A stretch of DNA of 36,193 nt, taken from Actinokineospora inagensis DSM 44258. Lineage in GTDB: Bacteria; Actinomycetota; Actinomycetes; Mycobacteriales; Pseudonocardiaceae. How positions within the stretch are numbered: position 1 is the stretch's first letter; every line of letters starts with the position of its first letter. Below, one piece after another: positions 33,248 to 36,193 of this stretch. The stretch covers positions 718 to 36,910 of the forward strand of contig NZ_KI519523.1 of the NCBI RefSeq assembly GCF_000482865.1, given 5' to 3'. The position numbers were made by a program, and so were the translations under genes. The notes beneath the pieces are model-generated. The model made no database searches and had not been told where the DNA came from. It was given only the letters and a program-made list of their open reading frames with translations.

Positions 33248-33964
33248 CTATCTGGCGCCGCCGTTGACCTGGATGACCTGGGCGGTGACGTGCCCCGCTC
33301 GCGGCGACGCCAACCAGTGCACCGTGTCGGCGACGTCCTCGGCGGTCCCGGCGCGCTTGACGAGCGTCTGGTCGACCAGCGCCTGGTGCCGCTGGTCGGT
33401 CATGCCGCCCCGGAAGAACTCCGTGCCTGCCACATAACCCGGCGCGACCACGTTGACCGTGATCCCCCTCGGCCCGAGCGCGTTGGCCAGGTCGAAGCTG
33501 TACGGGTGCAAGGCCGCCTTCGCCCCGCCGTAGGACCCTTCGCCGGACCCGCGAAACGCCGCGATCGAACTGACGAGGATGACCCGCGCGCCGTCGTTCA
33601 GGTGGTCCTTCAACGCCTCGACCAGCAACACCGCCGTGAGCGTGTTGATCCGGAAGTTCTCCGTCCAATGCCACGCCACCCCCGCCGTACCCGGCGGCCG
33701 CTCCCCCTGCAGCAACACATTCCCACCGGCCGCCGCGATCAGAACGTCAACCCCACCCCCACCCGCCACGATCTCCGCCACGACCCGGTCGACGGTGTCC
33801 GGGTCCGCCAGATCCCCCGGAATCGCCTCGGCCCCCACTGCGGCGGCAGTCTCCGCGAGCACATCCCCTCGACGTCCTAAGAGGACAACCCGATCCCCGC
33901 CGAACCTCTCGGCCACCGCCCGCCCGACCCCGGTCGCACCCCCGCTGACGATCACAGTACGCAT
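33248..33964 (-). CDS. Short-chain dehydrogenase/reductase
   Basis: A 238-aa SDR oxidoreductase. Nucleotide-binding glycine motif GGATGVG near residue 8, GDLAD cofactor region, NAG-equivalent AAAGGN, catalytic Ser in LVSSIAAF and YxxxK in SYGGAKAAL, then PGYVAGTEF; the C-terminus ends in VIQVNGGAR. This is the classical layout with all key residues. ATG at 33964 lies seven bases after TACAGT, so it may be leaderless, although the G-run just before the ATG could also serve as ribosome site. It converges with the osmoprotectant operon on a shared hairpin. Substrate unknown. Confidence 0.93.
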   Translation of the reverse strand: MRTVIVSGGATGVGRAVAERFGGDRVVLLGRRGDVLAETAAAVGAEAIPGDLADPDTVDRVVAEIVAGGGGVDVLIAAAGGNVLLQGERPPGTAGVAWHWTENFRINTLTAVLLVEALKDHLNDGARVILVSSIAAFRGSGEGSYGGAKAALHPYSFDLANALGPRGITVNVVAPGYVAGTEFFRGGMTDQRHQALVDQTLVKRAGTAEDVADTVHWLASPRAGHVTAQVIQVNGGAR

Positions 33965-33971
33965 ACCCCCC

Positions 33972-33977
33972 ACTGTA
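33972..33977 (-). promoter_or_regulatory. Candidate -10 box of the SDR gene
   Basis: TACAGT on the minus strand, seven bases before the ATG at 33964. No clear -35. The remaining gap up to 34404 holds two paired-box modules on the plus strand and otherwise nothing I recognise. Confidence 0.4.
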
Positions 33978-34026
33978 AGCAGATCCCTCGAACGCCAGCC
34001 ACCACCCGGCAACTGTGAACCCGAAC

Positions 34027-34099
34027 CCGTCCACAATGCTGCCGCCCATCCACAGCCTGCCCCTTCCCCCTCTTGACAAACCACCGCTCGCGGTACGTT
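34027..34099 (+). promoter_or_regulatory. Paired-box promoter module, distal copy upstream of the MFS gene
   Basis: CCGTCCACA (34027-34035), CCATCCACA (34046-34054), TTGACA (34073-34078), TACGTT (34094-34099). Spacings 19, 18 and 15 bp are identical to the 231-bp repeats. The downstream GAATGGGC and CCGGCCCCCGGGTGGG stretches are also shared. It lies about 300 bases before the MFS start. Confidence 0.6.
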
Positions 34100-34311
34100 C
34101 AGGAATGGGCCCCCGGCCCCCGGGTGGGCGGGCTCCTGCGTAGCCGCCGGGTGGGGAACAGTCAAGAACTTTCAGGCGTGGCGAGTCGGTGCGGCAGGAA
34201 CCTCCAGGCGTGGCGGGCGTCGCGTCAGGCGGGGTGTAGGGCGAACGGGGGGAGATGGTCGAGGTGGAACAGGGGCGGCAGGGCACCAGGCCCCAGCCGT
34301 GCCTGTGGAAG

Positions 34312-34383
34312 TTATCCACAAGCGCTGGGGGTGTCCACAGTCCGAACCGAAGCCCCGTGACAACCTGCCGATCTCGGTAGCTT
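34312..34383 (+). promoter_or_regulatory. Paired-box promoter module, proximal copy of the MFS gene
   Basis: TTATCCACA (34312-34320), GTGTCCACA (34331-34339), GTGACA (34357-34362), TAGCTT (34378-34383). Box spacing is 19 bp and hexamer spacing 15 bp as in the other copies; the middle gap is 17 instead of 18. TAGCTT lies 21 bases before the MFS ATG, with GGAGGGGGG between, so this copy is well placed to be the functional promoter. Confidence 0.65.
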
Positions 34384-34404
34384 CGGTTCCGGAGGGGGGC
34401 AGTC

Positions 34405-35562
34405 ATGTCGGAAGCGTTGCGGATCCGGGATTTCCGGTCGTTGTGGCTCGGGCGGTTGGTCAGCCAGCTCGGGTCGTGGTTGCTGGTTGTCGCCGTGCCC
34501 GCGTATGTGTTGGAGCTGACCGGGTCGGTCACGGCGGCCGGGGCGGCGATGGCGGCGGAGTTCTTACCGCCGGTGGTGCTGGGGCCGTTCGCGGGCGTGG
34601 TGGCCGATCGGGTCGATCGCCGGCTGGTGATGGCGGCGGCGGATGTGCTGCGGGCGGGCGCGGTGGCGGTGTTGCTGGTAGCGGACACCGTGTGGTGGGT
34701 GTATGTGGCTCTGGTAGTGGAAAGCGTTGGCACGGTGATGTTCCGGCCCGCCGCGCAGGCGCAGACGCCGGTGGTTGTCGGGACGGGAAAGGAGTTGACG
34801 AGCGCCAATGCGGTGAACGCGGTCACCGACGGGATTGTGCGGCTGGTCGGCGCGCCCTTAGGTGGTGCGCTGTTCGCGGTGGTCGGGTTTGACCTCCTGG
34901 TCTGGCTCGACCTGGGAACCTATGTGGTGTCGGCGGTGGCGGTCCTGTGCACGGCGCGACAAGAAGGGAGTCCACAACAACGCAGGGAGCGCGGGGGCTG
35001 GACACACGTCTGGCGGAACCCGACGACGAGGGTCTTGGTGGTGGTGAACGGCCTGTTCCTCGGCGCGAACGCGAGCGTCGCGGTGTTGCTGGTGCCGTAC
35101 GGGATGACTGTCCTCGGCGGCAGCGCAGCGACCGGGGCGGTGATGTCCGCGCTGGGCATCGGGTTCCTGCTGGGTGGGCCGCTGCTGCGACTGGTCGACC
35201 GATTACCCGTCGGACGGCTGCTCGGTGTGGCTCTCATCGTGACCGGCGGCGCGCTGACCTCGTTGTTCGTCACCGGATCACTGGTTCCGGCGCTGGGTGT
35301 CGCGGTGGTGGTCGGGGCGGCGGGGTCGACGGCGTTGGGCGCGGTGCAGACGACGGTTCAGCGGGTCACGCCGAACGCGGTATTGGGACGGGTGGCGGCG
35401 GCGATGTTCACGGTGGAGGCGGCAGCAACGTTCGTGGGGGCAGTGGTCGGGCCCGCGATCGCTGCGGCGGCGTCGCTCACCTGGGCGGCGGTACTGGCGG
35501 GCGGACTCACTGTCCTCAGTGGACTAGTCGCGGTGGTCCGGTTGCGGGTGAACCGGCCCTGA
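34405..35562 (+). CDS. MFS exporter (enterobactin/macrolide-type)
   Basis: A 385-aa major facilitator protein. ATG at 34405 follows a strong GGAGGGGGG site. The start LRIRDFRSLWLGRLVSQLGSW (quoted as LRIRDFRSLW...QLGSW) is typical of the EntS/MFS_3 exporters, and the loop motif GVVADRVDRR after helix two is present. About ten to twelve membrane helices are visible, slightly shorter than the usual 400-420 residues. Three TTA codons (34564, 34858, 35203) set it apart from most neighbours. Two paired-box modules lie upstream. The last ten codons are also the first unit of the downstream tandem array, so the C-terminus has been involved in the repeat expansion. Substrate unknown; drug or siderophore efflux is likely. 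Confidence 0.9.
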   Translation: MSEALRIRDFRSLWLGRLVSQLGSWLLVVAVPAYVLELTGSVTAAGAAMAAEFLPPVVLGPFAGVVADRVDRRLVMAAADVLRAGAVAVLLVADTVWWVYVALVVESVGTVMFRPAAQAQTPVVVGTGKELTSANAVNAVTDGIVRLVGAPLGGALFAVVGFDLLVWLDLGTYVVSAVAVLCTARQEGSPQQRRERGGWTHVWRNPTTRVLVVVNGLFLGANASVAVLLVPYGMTVLGGSAATGAVMSALGIGFLLGGPLLRLVDRLPVGRLLGVALIVTGGALTSLFVTGSLVPALGVAVVVGAAGSTALGAVQTTVQRVTPNAVLGRVAAAMFTVEAAATFVGAVVGPAIAAAASLTWAAVLAGGLTVLSGLVAVVRLRVNRP

Positions 35563-36193
35563 CGCAAGGCGTGCCGCCGATGTCCAGCGATCGTTCGGCT
35601 ACGGCGAACCAGCCGCAAGACAAGACGCACCGCCGATGTCTGCGGTAGTTCGGTTGTGGGTGGACCAGCCCCTGAGACAAGACGTGCTACCACTGTCCAG
35701 CGGCCGTTCAGTCGCGGCGAACCAGCCGCGAAGCAACACACATTGCCGTTCCAGCGGTGGTTCGGTTGCGGGTAGACCAACCGTGAGGCAAGGAGCACTG
35801 CCGATGTCCAGCGGTCGTTCCGCTGCGAGTGAACCTGCACTGAGGCAACGAGTACTGCCGATGTCCAGCGGTAGTTCAGTTGCGGGTGAACCAACCCCTG
35901 AGACAAGACGTACCACCGTTGTCCAGCGGTCGTTCGGCTGCGGCGAACCAACCGCAAGACAAGACGCACTGCCGATGTCCAGCGATCGTTCCGCTGCGAG
36001 TGAATCTACGCTGAGGCAAGGAGCACTGCCGATGTCCAGCGGTGGTCCAACTGCGAGTGAACCAGCCCCGACGCAAGGCTTGCGGCCGATGTCCAGCGAT
36101 CGTTCGGCGACAGCGAACCAACCGCGAGACAAGACGCACTGCCGATGTCCAGCGGTCGTTCCGCTGCGGGTGAACCTGCGCTGAGGCAAGGGG
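35531..36193 (+). repeat. Degenerate ~57-bp tandem array, at least 12 units, running off the window
   Basis: Units start at 35531, 35588, 35643, 35701, 35755, 35812, 35869, 35927, 35983, 36040, 36097 and 36153 (the last cut by the window). Unit lengths are 54-58 bp, mostly 57. Each has CGGTCGTTC-like start, a TGCGGGTGAACC-like middle, TGAGGCAAG-like part and GCCGATGTCCAG-like end. Unit one contains the last ten codons and stop of the MFS gene. The length variation breaks all reading frames, so the array is non-coding. It fills the 630 bases after the MFS stop; no other feature is seen there. Confidence 0.92.

Noticed and set aside
35599-36189. Repeat protein on either strand of the 57-bp array
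   Set aside because: Unit lengths vary between 54 and 58 bp, so no strand keeps one repeat frame; long open stretches result from high GC and few stops.
35531-36193. CRISPR array
   Set aside because: Units are degenerate throughout, adjoin each other directly and have no unique spacers or cas genes nearby.

Overview
The window is chromosomal DNA from a very GC-rich actinomycete. The evidence is the fused E2-E1 2-oxoglutarate decarboxylase (kgd), many GTG starts with 4-base ATGA/GTGA overlaps, several apparently leaderless starts a few bases after a TANNNT box, a SigE-type ECF sigma factor, and rare TTA codons confined to two genes. The style of several hypothetical genes suggests Pseudonocardiales, but this is recognition from memory, not a proven placement.

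Layout. 1-401: non-coding, a 25-bp direct repeat and two perfect hairpins. 402-1080: two small conserved-type hypothetical genes. 1217-3522: ABC-2 type transporter, whose ATPase carries a long Gln/Pro-rich tail, plus its permease. 3622-7419: one-chain heterodimer-like ABC exporter. 7443-7791: junction of two gene remnants (neuB-like then neuC-like, nonulosonic/sialic acid synthesis). 8301-12358: kgd, a strong terminator and a small DUF6104-like gene. 12355-15267 (minus): ADP-ribosylglycohydrolase and two tandem aldo/keto reductases. 15357-17366: membrane-anchored NACHT NTPase with four TTA codons. 17314-24532 (minus): histidine utilisation operon hutH-hutU-M20 amidohydrolase-hutF-hutI, with an IclR regulator upstream (24827-25603). 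25667-27120: ECF sigma factor and a translationally coupled membrane protein, possibly its anti-sigma partner. 27117-28604 (minus): branched-polyamine-synthase-like protein. 28757-33201: OpuC/ProU-type osmoprotectant importer (ATPase, two permeases, lipoprotein). 33248-33964 (minus): SDR. 34405-35562: MFS exporter. 35531-36193: degenerate ~57-bp tandem array running off the window.

The hut genes form a complete five-step route from histidine to glutamate through formiminoglutamate deiminase. No HutG-type deformylase is present; the M20 amidohydrolase sits where the last step is expected.

The most unusual signal is a compact non-coding module: two TGTCCACA-type boxes (matching the actinobacterial DnaA box TTGTCCACA) exactly 19 bp apart, then 18 bp, then TTGACA, then exactly 15 bp, then a TANNNT hexamer. 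It occurs four times with an exact 231-bp period inside the osmoprotectant operon between the ATPase and the first permease, and twice more in front of the MFS gene. A pair of perfect boxes with the same 19-bp spacing lies upstream of hutI on the other strand. This could be a repeated DnaA-responsive promoter, a DnaA-titrating cluster, or a mobile repeat family.
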